From NCBI RefSeq assembly GCF_001590865.1, contig NZ_BBUY01000015.1, forward strand, positions 63,774 through 127,773: 64,000 nucleotides of DNA, in the 5' to 3' direction. Position 1 is the stretch's first letter. Every line of letters begins with the position of its first letter. This stretch comes from Streptomyces sp. NBRC 110611 (lineage in GTDB: Bacteria; Actinomycetota; Actinomycetes; Streptomycetales; Streptomycetaceae). The position numbers and the translations under genes are program-made. The notes below the pieces were generated by a model that was given only the letters and a program-made list of their open reading frames with translations, did no database searches and was not told where the DNA came from. This document shows positions 35,747-45,962 of this stretch, piece after piece.

Positions 35747-36961
35747 TCACATCGGACACGGCAGCTCTACGCTCATCACGGTCGGACCCCCCACCGGGCT
35801 GCTCATCCGGAACGTCCCGTCCACGGACCGCACACGCTGCGCGAGCCCCGTAAGGCCACTCCCCTTGGACGGATCGGCCCCGCCCGCACCGTCGTCGGCG
35901 ATCACCACCCGCAGTATCCCGCCCAGCCGGGTAACCGTCACATCCGCCCGGGTCGCCTCCCGTGCGTGCTTGGCGACGTTCGTCAGCGCCTCGGAGGCCA
36001 CGAAGTACGCGACCGCCTCGACGGCCGGTGTCAGCCGCTGCGGCAGATCCACCCGCAGCCGTACGGGCAGCGGGGCGCGGGCCGCGAGTCCCGACAGTGC
36101 CGCGTCCAGCCCGAGTTCGTCCAGGACCGCCGGGTGCAGCCCGCGCACCAGGCTGCTGAGCTCCTCGATGGCCTCCTTCGCCTCCCGGTGCGCCGCGTCG
36201 ATCACCTCCCGCGCCTCGGGCGGCAGATCCGTCAGCGTCGCCTTGGCCAGCCCCAGATTCAGCGCCAGCGACACCAGCCGCTGCTGGGCACCGTCGTGCA
36301 GATCCCGTTCGATGCGCCGACGTTCGGCATCCGCGGCGTCCACCGCCCCGGCCCGGCTCGCGGTGAGGTCCTCGACCCGGCGTGCAAGGTCCTCCTCCCT
36401 GCTGCGGCCGAGCAGGGTGGGCACCACCTGGCTCTCCAGGCGAACGAGGGCGGCGGCCAGGGCCGGGACGACGGCCAGCGCGAGCAGCCCGGCCACGGAG
36501 ACGTACCCCACCTGTGTGGTGTAGCCGATGTGCTCGAGCCGCCACTGCCAGGGCAGCGCGTAGATCCATACGAAGGTCAGCGACGCGGCCACCCCGGCCA
36601 GCAGCAGCCCCACCACCAGCGCTTCGAGCCCGCCGAACAGAGCCCCGGCCAGGCAGTGGTATCCGAACTGCCGCCACGGCCGCTGCCACCCCGACCGGGG
36701 AATGTCGATCCCGAGCACCTGCCGGAAACGCCAGCACTGGGCCGCGGTCAGTGCCGGTACCGAGAACACCGTCAGCACCAGCGCGAACCCCAGGACCACC
36801 GGCGCGTCGCTGCTCCGCCCCATGAGGGTGTCCATACCGAGACCGAAGATCATGAACAGGAGGAACCCCATGAAGAGGTGGAGCGGTGCTCCCAGGGCGA
36901 GGAAGGCCGTATCACGGTTCAGGCGGGTGAGCGCGCGCCGCAGCCGGGGCGGGATGTGCAT
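35747..36961 (-). CDS. Sensor histidine kinase (HisKA_3 type)
   Basis: About 404 residues from ATG 36961. Several N-terminal membrane spans come first (FLALGAPLHLFMGFLLFMIF and later segments to about 180). The phospho-acceptor His is in ERRRIERDLHDGAQQRLVSL. The ATPase domain has the N-box EALTNVAKHA and the G-box DDGAGGADPSKGSGLTGLAQ. It signals to the adjacent NarL-type regulator. Its membrane-embedded sensor suggests detection of an envelope or lipid-soluble cue. Confidence 0.92.
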   Translation of the reverse strand: MHIPPRLRRALTRLNRDTAFLALGAPLHLFMGFLLFMIFGLGMDTLMGRSSDAPVVLGFALVLTVFSVPALTAAQCWRFRQVLGIDIPRSGWQRPWRQFGYHCLAGALFGGLEALVVGLLLAGVAASLTFVWIYALPWQWRLEHIGYTTQVGYVSVAGLLALAVVPALAAALVRLESQVVPTLLGRSREEDLARRVEDLTASRAGAVDAADAERRRIERDLHDGAQQRLVSLALNLGLAKATLTDLPPEAREVIDAAHREAKEAIEELSSLVRGLHPAVLDELGLDAALSGLAARAPLPVRLRVDLPQRLTPAVEAVAYFVASEALTNVAKHAREATRADVTVTRLGGILRVVIADDGAGGADPSKGSGLTGLAQRVRSVDGTFRMSSPVGGPTVMSVELPCPM

Positions 36962-37138
36962 GATCCAACCGTATGCGGCGAGCGCCGCGGCCTGCCATGC
37001 AGCTGCTGTCCGGAGCGGGGGTGTAGCTGGTGCCACCCCAGGTCGGACAGCGGCGTTACTGACTCCGGCCAGCGGAAAACGGAGAGTGGTTCACGAGCCC
37101 GAAGGCCGGGTTCGAGACGACCGAAAGAGACCTCCGCC

Positions 37139-37621
37139 GTGGCCCTCATCGCCTTCAGCCCCCTTGCCGACAACGGAAGTTGCGCGGAGGCCACCAAGAC
37201 CGCCAAGGCCCGCGAGGCCGGGGCCGGTCGCGGAGGGCCGACCTGCCTCGGCCTCGTCCGCCGCTGGCAGGGTCGTATCCTCGCGGCCGCCGGCCTCGCC
37301 CTGCTGCCCTGGCTCGGCTACCTCGCCGGGACCCTGCCACCCGCCGAGGCGGCGGCCTGGGTCACCCTCGACGCCCTGGAGGCCGCCGCTCTCCTCACCG
37401 CCGGTACGCGTCTGCTCCGCGCCGACCTCCGCCACCGCACACCCGCGGCCGCCGCGGCCATACTCCTCTTCGCCGACGCCTGCATGGACCTCGCCACCGC
37501 CGCCCCGGGCCCGGACCTGAGCGCCGCGATAGCCATGGCCGTCGCGGCCGAACTCCCCCTGGCAGCCCTGTGCGCCCGGCTCGCGGCACGGCCGACGCGG
37601 GGCGCCAGGCAGGGCGTTTAG
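37139..37621 (+). CDS. Hypothetical membrane protein
   Basis: The 160-residue ORF starts at GTG 37139. Four hydrophobic stretches are visible: GRILAAAGLALLPWLGYLAG, WVTLDALEAAALLTAGTRLL, AAAAAILLFADACMDLATAA and AAIAMAVAAELPLAALCARL. It resembles the small four-helix membrane proteins common in Streptomyces, but no named family was recognised. It is divergent from the histidine kinase and could be functionally linked. Confidence 0.6.
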   Translation: MALIAFSPLADNGSCAEATKTAKAREAGAGRGGPTCLGLVRRWQGRILAAAGLALLPWLGYLAGTLPPAEAAAWVTLDALEAAALLTAGTRLLRADLRHRTPAAAAAILLFADACMDLATAAPGPDLSAAIAMAVAAELPLAALCARLAARPTRGARQGV

Positions 37622-37631
37622 GGCGAGGCGG

Positions 37632-37695
37632 GACCCTTAGGGGATGCTCGAACAGATCCCGTAAGGGTCGTGAGGGCCCCCTGCGGGGCCACAAC
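37632..37695 (-). repeat. Dispersed 64-bp stem-loop repeat, copy 2 (inverted)
   Basis: An inverted copy of 34914-34977, directly after the membrane-protein stop. The two copies bracket the two-component system. Confidence 0.85.
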
Positions 37696-37738
37696 GTCGG
37701 GGCAGTGGGAGGTTATTCCGGCGCCTCCACGCAACGCT

Positions 37739-37768
37739 GGGGCCGGCCCCCCGACGGGAACCGGCCCC
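37739..37768 (-). terminator. glyS terminator hairpin
   Basis: An 8-bp stem, GGGGCCGG / CCGGCCCC, lies 17 bp after the glyS stop on the minus strand. Confidence 0.65.
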
Positions 37769-37784
37769 AATCACCACGTCCTGG

Positions 37785-39167
<1,383 letters not shown>

Positions 39168-39418
39168 GGTGCTCTCTTCATACGACGACGAACGATGGAT
39201 AGGGCGGCGCCCTGCGCCTCCATGAGGGGTGGTGGTCGGGAGACGGATGGGCGAATAGTTCAGGGTACCGGCGGCCGTACCCCCCGGGCCAAATCGGTTC
39301 CGGGCCGCTGGCCGAATCAGAACCAGGTCATTGACCATGATCACAGTTCGGCCGACCGCATCGGACCCGGACCGCTGACGCACCCCACTGTCGCCCCGCT
39401 CACATGACGATCCGATTT

Positions 39419-39461
39419 ATTGACAATCGTTTCCAACTTTGTTGAAAATGACTGTCATGAA
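39419..39461 (+). promoter_or_regulatory. znuA promoter with Zur-box-like palindrome over the start codon
   Basis: TGAAAATGACTGTCATGAA (39443-39461) fits the actinobacterial Zur box, a near-palindrome around TGAAAATGAnTnTCA. A -35 TTGACA (39419-39424) lies about 17-18 bp before an AT-rich -10 inside the box. This puts the transcript start at or near the ATG 39457, suggesting leaderless translation and direct Zur occlusion. The binding role is inferred. Confidence 0.7.
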
Positions 39462-40497
39462 CATACGCCGTCACCTCTCCGTCGCCGCCCTCGCCGGCAC
39501 CTCGGTGCTGGGGCTCCTGGCCCTCTCCGCCTGCTCCCCCTCCGCGACCGGGCGTGCGGCCGACGGCAAGCTGAAGGTGACCGCGTCCTTCTACCCCATG
39601 GAATTCCTCGCCGAGCAGATCGGCGGGGAGCATGTCGAGGTGACCAACCTCACCAGGCCCGGCGTCGAGCCCCATGACCTGGAGCTCACCCCCAAGCAGA
39701 CCGCCCGGCTCAGCGAGTCCGGCGCGATCGTCTACCTCAAGGGCCTGCAGTCGGCCGTGGACGACGCGGTCAAGCAGTCCGGCGTCAAGCACGTCGCCGA
39801 CGCCGCCGCACTGACCTCCCTGGAGAAGCACGGCACCGAGGTCGGCGGCCACGACCACGCCCACGGGGACGAGCACGCCCATGGGGACGAGCACGGGGAC
39901 GAGCACGGCGGCGAACACAAGGACGGGCAGGAGGACGGCCACGAGGGCCACTCCCACTCCGAGGCCGAGGGCGGCAACGACCCGCACGTCTGGCTCGACC
40001 CGGTCAAGTACGCCGAGGTCGCCAAGGGCGTCAACAAGACCCTCGCCGAGGCGGACCCGGAGCACAAGGCCGACTACCAGAAGAACACCGACGCCCTGGT
40101 GAAGAAGCTGAACGGGCTGAACAAGGAGTTCCAGGACGGCCTGAAGAACCGCGCCTCGGACACCTTCATCACCACCCACGCCGCCTTCGGCTACCTCGCC
40201 GAGCGCTACGGCCTCACCGAGGAGGCCATCAGCGGCCTCGACCCGGAGGCCTCCGACCAGAGCGGCAAGCGCATCAAGGAACTGCACACCCTCGCGAAGA
40301 AGCACCACGTCTCCACGGTCTTCTTCGAGACGATCGCCAACCCGGCCACCGCCAAGACCCTGGCCGGCGACCTCGGTCTGAAGACCGACGTTCTCGACCC
40401 GATCGAGGGAATCAACGACAAGTCCCGCGGCCGGGACTACTTCGGCGTCCAGCGCGCCAACCTCGCCGCGCTGCAGAAGGCGCTCGGCGGCAAGTGA
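39457..40497 (+). CDS. znuA: Zinc ABC transporter substrate-binding lipoprotein
   Basis: About 346 residues. The start at ATG 39457 gives NIRRHLSVAALAG and lipobox LSAC (Cys26); upstream in-frame ATG 39448 and TTG 39439 are less likely. The ZnuA fold has PGVEPHDLELTPKQ with a metal His, and a His/Asp/Glu-rich loop around HAHGDEHGDEHGGEHKDG. Further ligands are in NDPHVWLDP, THAAFGYLAERYG and the VSTVFFETIANPATA segment. It captures zinc outside the membrane for ZnuCB. Confidence 0.95.
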   Translation: MNIRRHLSVAALAGTSVLGLLALSACSPSATGRAADGKLKVTASFYPMEFLAEQIGGEHVEVTNLTRPGVEPHDLELTPKQTARLSESGAIVYLKGLQSAVDDAVKQSGVKHVADAAALTSLEKHGTEVGGHDHAHGDEHAHGDEHGDEHGGEHKDGQEDGHEGHSHSEAEGGNDPHVWLDPVKYAEVAKGVNKTLAEADPEHKADYQKNTDALVKKLNGLNKEFQDGLKNRASDTFITTHAAFGYLAERYGLTEEAISGLDPEASDQSGKRIKELHTLAKKHHVSTVFFETIANPATAKTLAGDLGLKTDVLDPIEGINDKSRGRDYFGVQRANLAALQKALGGK

Positions 40498-40532
40498 CCA
40501 CCGCGCACCCGCTGCACATGAAGGAGGTCCCC

Positions 40533-41342
40533 ATGGCGCCCATGGAGTCCATGAAGCAGCCGCTCCCCGAGCCGGTCCCCCAGCCCGTCGTCGACCTGCG
40601 CGGCGCCAACGCGTCGCTGGGCGCCCGCCCCGTGCTGCGCGGTGTCGACCTCACCGTGCACAGCGGCGAAGTGGTCGCGCTGCTCGGCGCCAACGGCTCC
40701 GGCAAGTCCACCGCCGTACGCTCGCTGATCGGCCAGGTCCCGCTCACCGGTGGTGCGCTGTCCCTGTTCGGTACGGAGTTCCGCCGCTTCCGGGACTGGG
40801 CCCGGATCGGGTACGTCCCGCAGCGCACCACCGCGGCCGGCGGGGTCCCCGCCACCGTCCGCGAGGTCGTCACCGCCGGCCGGCTGGCCCGTACGAAGCT
40901 GGGCATCCTGCGCAAGGCCGACCGGGCCGCGGTGCACCACGCCCTGGAGCTGGTCGGGATGGCCGACCGCGCCAAGGACTCCGTCAACGCGCTCTCCGGT
41001 GGCCAGCACCAACGGGTGCTGATAGCCCGGGCGCTGGCCGGCGAGCCGGAGCTGCTGATCATGGACGAGCCGATGGCGGGCGTCGACCTGGCCAGCCAGG
41101 AGGTGCTCGCCGGCGCCCTGCGCGAGCAGGTCGCCCGGGGCACCACCGTCCTGCTCGTGCTGCACGAGCTGGGCCCGCTGGAGCCGCTGATCGACCGCGC
41201 GGTGGTGCTGCGCGACGGCTGCGTCGTCCACGACGGCCCGCCGCCCGAGGCCGTGGGCCAGCACGCCCTCCCCGGCCACGACCACGTACACCCGCACGCC
41301 GACGCCGACGCGGAGCCGCTCCGCACCGGCCTGCTGACCTAG
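40533..41342 (+). CDS. znuC: Zinc ABC transporter ATP-binding protein
   Basis: 269 residues. ATG 40533 is chosen because AAGGAGGT lies five bases upstream; a GTG at 40494 overlapping znuA's stop is weaker. Walker A GANGSGKST, signature LSGGQHQR and Walker B ELLIMDEP are all present, with LVLHELGPLEPLIDRAV as the H-loop region. The His/Asp-rich tail (GHDHVHPHADADAEP) may bind zinc. It powers import through ZnuB. Confidence 0.95.
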   Translation: MAPMESMKQPLPEPVPQPVVDLRGANASLGARPVLRGVDLTVHSGEVVALLGANGSGKSTAVRSLIGQVPLTGGALSLFGTEFRRFRDWARIGYVPQRTTAAGGVPATVREVVTAGRLARTKLGILRKADRAAVHHALELVGMADRAKDSVNALSGGQHQRVLIARALAGEPELLIMDEPMAGVDLASQEVLAGALREQVARGTTVLLVLHELGPLEPLIDRAVVLRDGCVVHDGPPPEAVGQHALPGHDHVHPHADADAEPLRTGLLT

Positions 41343-41392
41343 TGCCGACCTCACAGTCGACCTCATAGCCCACCTCATAGAGGCCCACCATC

Positions 41393-42292
41393 ATGGAAAT
41401 TCTCAACTACGCCTTTATGCAGCGGGCACTGATCGCCGCCCTGATCGTCGGCATCACCGCCCCCGCCATCGGCATCTATCTCGTCCAGCGCCGCCAGGCC
41501 CTGATGGGCGACGGCATCGGCCATATCGCCCTCACCGGCGTCGGCCTCGGCTTCCTCCTCAACCAGAGCCCGGTCTGGGCCGCCACCGCGGTCGCCATCG
41601 CCGGTTCCGTGATCATGGAGCTGATCCGCTGGTACGGCAAGACCCGCGGCGACCTCGCGCTGGCCATGCTGTTCTACGGCGGTATGGCAGGCGGCGTGAT
41701 GCTCATGAACCTCTCCGACGCCGGCTCCAACGCCAACCTCGGCACGTACCTCTTCGGCTCGATCACCACCGTCTCGCCGGAGGACATGACCACGATCTAC
41801 GTGCTCGCCGCCCTGGTCCTGGCGATCACGATCGGGCTGCGCCGCCAGCTGTTCGCGGTCTGCCAGGACGAGGGCTTCGCCCGGGTCACCGGCCTGCCGG
41901 TCCGCCTGCTCAACCTCCTGGTCGCGGTCACCGCCGCGGTCACCGTCACCGTCGCCATGCGGGTCGTCGGTCTGCTGCTGGTCAGCGCCCTGATGGTGAT
42001 CCCGGTCGCGGCCGCCCAGCAGATCAGCCGCAGCTTCGCCACCACGTTCACGGTGGCCGTCGCGATCGGCATCGCGGTCACCCTGACGGGCACCGCCACC
42101 TCCTACTACGTGGACGTCCCGTCCGGCGCCACGATCGTCCTCTTCGCCATCGGCCTGTTCATCGCCTTCACCGCGCTCGCCGCACCGCTGGCGAAAAGAC
42201 GCGCCAGAGCCGCCGCGCAGCCCGGTCAGGGGTGCACCCTGGAGGTACCCGGTGGCCGCACCACGGCGGACGATGTGAGCGTGGCCGGATGA
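41393..42292 (+). CDS. znuB: Zinc ABC transporter permease
   Basis: The 299-residue ABC-3-type permease opens MQRALIAALIVGITAPAIGI and has GDGIGHIALTGVGLGFLL, the signature loop of the family, then seven or more spans to IVLFAIGLFIAFTALAAPLA. It forms the inner-membrane channel of the zinc importer encoded by this operon. Confidence 0.95.
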   Translation: MEILNYAFMQRALIAALIVGITAPAIGIYLVQRRQALMGDGIGHIALTGVGLGFLLNQSPVWAATAVAIAGSVIMELIRWYGKTRGDLALAMLFYGGMAGGVMLMNLSDAGSNANLGTYLFGSITTVSPEDMTTIYVLAALVLAITIGLRRQLFAVCQDEGFARVTGLPVRLLNLLVAVTAAVTVTVAMRVVGLLLVSALMVIPVAAAQQISRSFATTFTVAVAIGIAVTLTGTATSYYVDVPSGATIVLFAIGLFIAFTALAAPLAKRRARAAAQPGQGCTLEVPGGRTTADDVSVAG

Positions 42293-42426
42293 CGACGGCA
42301 GCCGGCCGGATGACGGCAGCCGGGGGACATACGTGTAAGCGCCCCACCGGCCCGCCGGTCATCACCTGGCACAATGGCGGGACGCATGTGCAGGGGGAAG
42401 AATCCTGACGTCCTAGGGAGGCAACG

Positions 42427-42855
42427 GTGGCGACGAGCGCGGGATCTCCGGTACGCGGCCGGTCGACGCGGCAGCGGACCGCGGTGTCCGCCGCACTCGA
42501 CGAGGTGAACGAGTTCCGCAGTGCGCAGGAGCTGCACGACATGCTCAAGCACCGGGGCGACTCGGTCGGGCTGACCACCGTCTACCGGACGCTGCAGTCG
42601 CTGGCGGACGCCGGCGAGGTCGATGTGCTGCGCACCAGCGACGGCGAGGCGGTCTACCGCCGGTGCAGCACCGACGACCATCACCACCACCTGGTGTGCC
42701 GGACCTGCGGCAAGGCCGTCGAGGTCGAGGGCCCCGCGGTGGAGAAGTGGGCCGACCAGATCGCCGCCGAGCACGGCTTCCGGGACGTCGCCCACACGAT
42801 CGAGATCTTCGGTACGTGCGGAGCCTGTGCGGAACAGACCGCCGACGACAAGTAG
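42427..42855 (+). CDS. zur: Zinc uptake regulator, Fur family
   Basis: 142 residues from a GTG with AGGGAGG upstream. The winged helix has GLTTVYRTLQSLADAGEVDV; the metal site is DDHHHHLVCRTCGKAVEVEG plus the C-terminal CGACAEQ pair, giving a structural Cys4 zinc. As the last gene of the znu operon it should sense zinc sufficiency and repress znuACB through the box at 39443-39461. The gap from znuB (134 bp) allows a separate promoter. Confidence 0.95.
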   Translation: MATSAGSPVRGRSTRQRTAVSAALDEVNEFRSAQELHDMLKHRGDSVGLTTVYRTLQSLADAGEVDVLRTSDGEAVYRRCSTDDHHHHLVCRTCGKAVEVEGPAVEKWADQIAAEHGFRDVAHTIEIFGTCGACAEQTADDK

Positions 42856-42866
42856 TGACAACGGGA

Positions 42867-42900
42867 ACGGGCCGCCCCAGCACCTACTGGGGCGGCCCGT
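42867..42900. terminator. Bidirectional terminator between zur and uppS
   Basis: A perfect 14-bp stem, ACGGGCCGCCCCAG / CTGGGGCGGCCCGT, with a 6-base loop between convergent genes. Confidence 0.85.
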
Positions 42901-42921
42901 TCGCGTGTGTGCGACTCCGTG

Positions 42922-43740
42922 TTACGTGGCCGGCCGGCCGTCCGGCTCCGGCGCGGCGCCGAACCGGCGGTCCCGCTTCGCGTACTCCAGGCAGGCGTCC
43001 CACAGATTCCGGCGGTCGAAATCCGGCCAGAGAATGTCCTGGAAGACCATCTCGGCGTACGCGCTCTGCCAGATCAGGTAATTCGAGGTCCGCTGCTCAC
43101 CGGACGGCCGGACGAAAAGGTCCACATCCGGCATGTCCGGGTAGTACATGTACTTCGCGACGGTCTTCTCGTTGACCTTGGACGGGTCCAGCTTCCCGGC
43201 CCGCACATCCGCCGCGATAGCCGCCGCGGCATCCGCGATCTCGGCCCGCCCGCCGTAATTGACGCAGAAATACAGCGTCATCGCGTCATTGTTCTTGGTC
43301 TGCTCCTGGGCGACCTGGAGCTCCTGGACCACGGACTTCCACAGCTTCGGCATCCGCCCGACCCACCGGATACGAATACCCAGCGCGTCCATTTCGTCAC
43401 GCCGCCGCCGGATCACATCACGGTTGAAGTTCATCAGGAAGCGGACCTCTTCGGGTGACCGCTTCCAGTTCTCGGTCGAGAAGGCGTAGAGCGAAAGGTT
43501 CTTGACGCCCATCTCGAGGCAGCCCTTGAGGACGTCCAGGACGACGCCCTCACCGACCTTGTGCCCCTCGGTACGCGGCAGCCCGCGCTGCTTGGCCCAC
43601 CGCCCGTTGCCGTCCATCACGACGGCCACATGGTTCGGGACGAGCTCCCCGGGGATCTTCGGCGGCCGCGCGCCGGAAGGATGCGGCTCGGGCGTGACGT
43701 ACTCGCGTCGATGACGGCCCAGAATCCCGCGTCGTGCCAT
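42922..43740 (-). CDS. uppS: Isoprenyl (undecaprenyl-type) diphosphate synthase
   Basis: The 272-residue cis-prenyltransferase supplies the lipid carrier for wall synthesis. The start at 43740 gives MARRGILGRHRREYV. The P-loop-like signature HVAVVMDGNGRWAKQRGLPR contains the catalytic Asp (residue 43 region). YAFSTENWKRSPEEV and the C-terminal VDLFVRPSGEQRTSNYLIWQ with its family RTSN are also present. Streptomyces has paralogues, so the chain length is not certain. Just downstream of recO. Confidence 0.95.
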   Translation of the reverse strand: MARRGILGRHRREYVTPEPHPSGARPPKIPGELVPNHVAVVMDGNGRWAKQRGLPRTEGHKVGEGVVLDVLKGCLEMGVKNLSLYAFSTENWKRSPEEVRFLMNFNRDVIRRRRDEMDALGIRIRWVGRMPKLWKSVVQELQVAQEQTKNNDAMTLYFCVNYGGRAEIADAAAAIAADVRAGKLDPSKVNEKTVAKYMYYPDMPDVDLFVRPSGEQRTSNYLIWQSAYAEMVFQDILWPDFDRRNLWDACLEYAKRDRRFGAAPEPDGRPAT

Positions 43741-43793
43741 GCGGCCCACTTCTCCTATGCGTCGGCTGTGAGGGTCTTGATATTTCTCTTGCT

Positions 43794-44540
43794 CTACTGC
43801 TCTACGTACCGGAGAGAGCGCAGGCCCCGCTCCAGATGCCAGTGCAGATACGCCGTGACCAGCCCGCTGCCCTCCCGGGCATGGCGGGGCTCGCAGGCGT
43901 CCGCGGTCTCCCAGTCGCCGGTCAGCAGCGCGCTCAGGAGCCCGATGGCCTCCGAGGAGGGTACGACGCTCCCGGGCACCCGGCAGTCGCCGCAGACCAC
44001 CCCGCCCGACGCGACCGAGAAGAACCGGTTGGGGCCGGGCAGCCCGCAGCGCGCACAGCCGTCGAAACTCGGCGCGTAGCCGTTCACGGCGAGCGAGCGC
44101 AGCAGGAAGGCGTCCAGGACGAGGTGCGGGGCGTGCTCACCGCGGGCCAGCGTCCGCAGCCCGCCCACCAGCAGCAGGTACTGCTGCACCGCGGGCTCGC
44201 CCTCGTGATCGGTGAACCGCTCGGCGGTCTCCAGCATGGCCGTACCGGCCGTGTAGCGGGCGTAGTCGGTGACGATTCCGCCACCGTACGCGGCGATCGT
44301 CTCGCTCTGCGTACACAGCGGCAGCCCGCGCCCGACGAGTTCGCTCCCGCGCGCGTAGAACTGCACGTCGACGTGGGAGAAAGGCTCCAGCCGCGCCCCG
44401 AACTTCGACTTCGTACGCCGCACCCCCCGGGCCACCGCCCGCACCCGGCCGTGCCCCCGGGTGAGCAGCGTGATGATCCGGTCCGCCTCGCCCAGTTTCT
44501 GGGTGCGCAGCACGATGCCGTCGTCGCGGAACAGACTCAT
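43794..44540 (-). CDS. recO: DNA repair protein RecO
   Basis: 248 residues from ATG 44540. The N-terminal OB fold begins FRDDGIVLRTQKLGEADRII and reaches VARGVRRTKSKFGARLEPFS. The zinc site is GCARCGLPG...VCGDCR, the four cysteines found in actinobacterial RecO. It loads RecA in the RecFOR pathway. It probably shares a transcript with uppS. Confidence 0.95.
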   Translation of the reverse strand: MSLFRDDGIVLRTQKLGEADRIITLLTRGHGRVRAVARGVRRTKSKFGARLEPFSHVDVQFYARGSELVGRGLPLCTQSETIAAYGGGIVTDYARYTAGTAMLETAERFTDHEGEPAVQQYLLLVGGLRTLARGEHAPHLVLDAFLLRSLAVNGYAPSFDGCARCGLPGPNRFFSVASGGVVCGDCRVPGSVVPSSEAIGLLSALLTGDWETADACEPRHAREGSGLVTAYLHWHLERGLRSLRYVEQ

Positions 44541-44681
44541 GGCGCCCATTCTCGCCCATGGCCGGAGCCGACTGAGCGCTTTCACGGTTCGCGCACGGAC
44601 CGTGACGCTACGGAACTAAGCTGCGCGGAAGCACGTGAGAGCAGGGTCACAACCGCTGTACAGCGCAAGGGGGCAAGGCCG

Positions 44682-45515
44682 ATGGCCGACACTTCGCGAC
44701 GGGCCGCCTGGGAGTTCTGGGGCGCAGAACTCAAGCGGCGAAGAGAGGGAGCCGGTCTCACTCAGGACGCGCTGGGGCGGCGGGTATTCGTCTCCGGCAG
44801 CTACATCGGCCAGTTCGAGAAGGCGCTCCGCAGGCCACAGCTGGACGTGGCGATCCAGATCGACGAGGTGCTCCACACCGACAGCTATTTCGAGCGGGCC
44901 TGGCGCGAGCTGATCGACGACAAGCGGTATCCGCGTTACTTCGCGGCAGCGGCGGATCTGGAGCGGCTGGCGACAAAGATCTGCGACTTCGAATCGATGA
45001 TCGTGCCTGGGCTGCTGCAAACGCCGTCGTACGCGCGAGCACTCCTGCTCGCGGGCAATCCACTCGCGACGGACGAGTACATCGAGGAGAAGGTTCGGGC
45101 CAGGCTCGACCGGGCGGCCATCCTCAAGGAGGCCGCACGGCCCACATACTGGGCCATTCTGCATGAGGCAGTGCTGCGAGTGCCGGTAGGCGGTCCAGCC
45201 GCCATGGCCGATCAGCTGGAGCACATCACACGGCTCATGCGCGAGCGGAAAATCCTGGTGCAGGTACTCCCGTTCGCGGCGGGCGCGTTTTCGGTCATCG
45301 GAAAGATGGTGACGCTCATGGAGTTCGAGGACGCCCCGCCAACTGCCTATACAGAAGGCGTGTATTCAGGGAATTTGCTGGACGATCCGGCCGTAGTGAA
45401 GCACGTACAGGAGGGTTACGATCTGGCTAGGGCCGCCGCGCTGTCGCCGGAGGCGTCCCTGGCCCTGATCGAATCGGCGGCGGAGGACTACAGACGATGC
45501 GCGAGTACGACCTGA
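44682..45515 (+). CDS. XRE-family regulator with DUF5753 domain
   Basis: 277 residues from ATG 44682. The N-terminal helix-turn-helix is LKRRREGAGLTQDALGRRVF followed by SGSYIGQFEKALRRP. The DUF5753 domain runs from about residue 90 (VPGLLQTPSYARALLLAGNP) to the end. Such Streptomyces regulators are regularly paired with small DUF397 proteins, as here, in toxin-antitoxin-like modules. Its stop lies 19 bases inside the DUF397 gene. Confidence 0.9.
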   Translation: MADTSRRAAWEFWGAELKRRREGAGLTQDALGRRVFVSGSYIGQFEKALRRPQLDVAIQIDEVLHTDSYFERAWRELIDDKRYPRYFAAAADLERLATKICDFESMIVPGLLQTPSYARALLLAGNPLATDEYIEEKVRARLDRAAILKEAARPTYWAILHEAVLRVPVGGPAAMADQLEHITRLMRERKILVQVLPFAAGAFSVIGKMVTLMEFEDAPPTAYTEGVYSGNLLDDPAVVKHVQEGYDLARAAALSPEASLALIESAAEDYRRCASTT

Positions 45516-45709
45516 GCAACGCTGAGTGGCGCAAGAGCAGCTACAGCGACACCAACGGCGGCAGCTGCGTCGAGATCGCCGACCAGTTCCCCGGCCTCGT
45601 CCCCGTCCGAGACAGCAAGAATCCGCATGGCCCCGCAATCGCGTTCCAGGCCACCGCCTGGTCCGTTTTCGTAGACGCCGTCAAGAACGAACGGTTTCCG
45701 GGCGCCTGA
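45497..45709 (+). CDS. DUF397-family protein
   Basis: The 70-residue protein begins inside the end of the regulator gene. It shows the DUF397 signature: EWRKSSYSDTNGGSCVEIAD and VPVRDSKNPHGPAIAFQATA, then W. It is thought to be the small partner of the XRE/DUF5753 regulator. The biochemical role is not established. Confidence 0.9.
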   Translation: MREYDLSNAEWRKSSYSDTNGGSCVEIADQFPGLVPVRDSKNPHGPAIAFQATAWSVFVDAVKNERFPGA

Positions 45710-45744
45710 CCGGGCTTCACCGAGGGTACACAGAGCGCACGCGC

Positions 45745-45779
45745 ACGGCCCCGTCATCTCCGCTGGATGACGGGGCCGT
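45745..45779 (+). terminator. Hairpin terminator after the DUF397 gene
   Basis: A perfect 14-bp stem, ACGGCCCCGTCATC / GATGACGGGGCCGT, with a 7-base loop. Confidence 0.8.
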
Positions 45780-45962
45780 ATCGCGTTATGGTCCGGGCAT
45801 CGTGGGCGGAGCGTGAGCTTCCGCACTTCTCAGCCGGGTCCCGGGAAGGCCCCTCACGGCACGTCAACTCCCCGGTAGCATCCCGTGAGAATCGGCAGCA
45901 CGACGGCGTGATGGCCGGCCGCCCCGCGTCAGTACCGTCAGTACCCCCATATAAGGATCTCG

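Noticed and set aside
35966..37621. 551-codon plus-strand frame across the two-component genes
   Set aside because: Most of it is antisense to the histidine kinase gene; only the last 160 codons (from 37139) look like a real protein.
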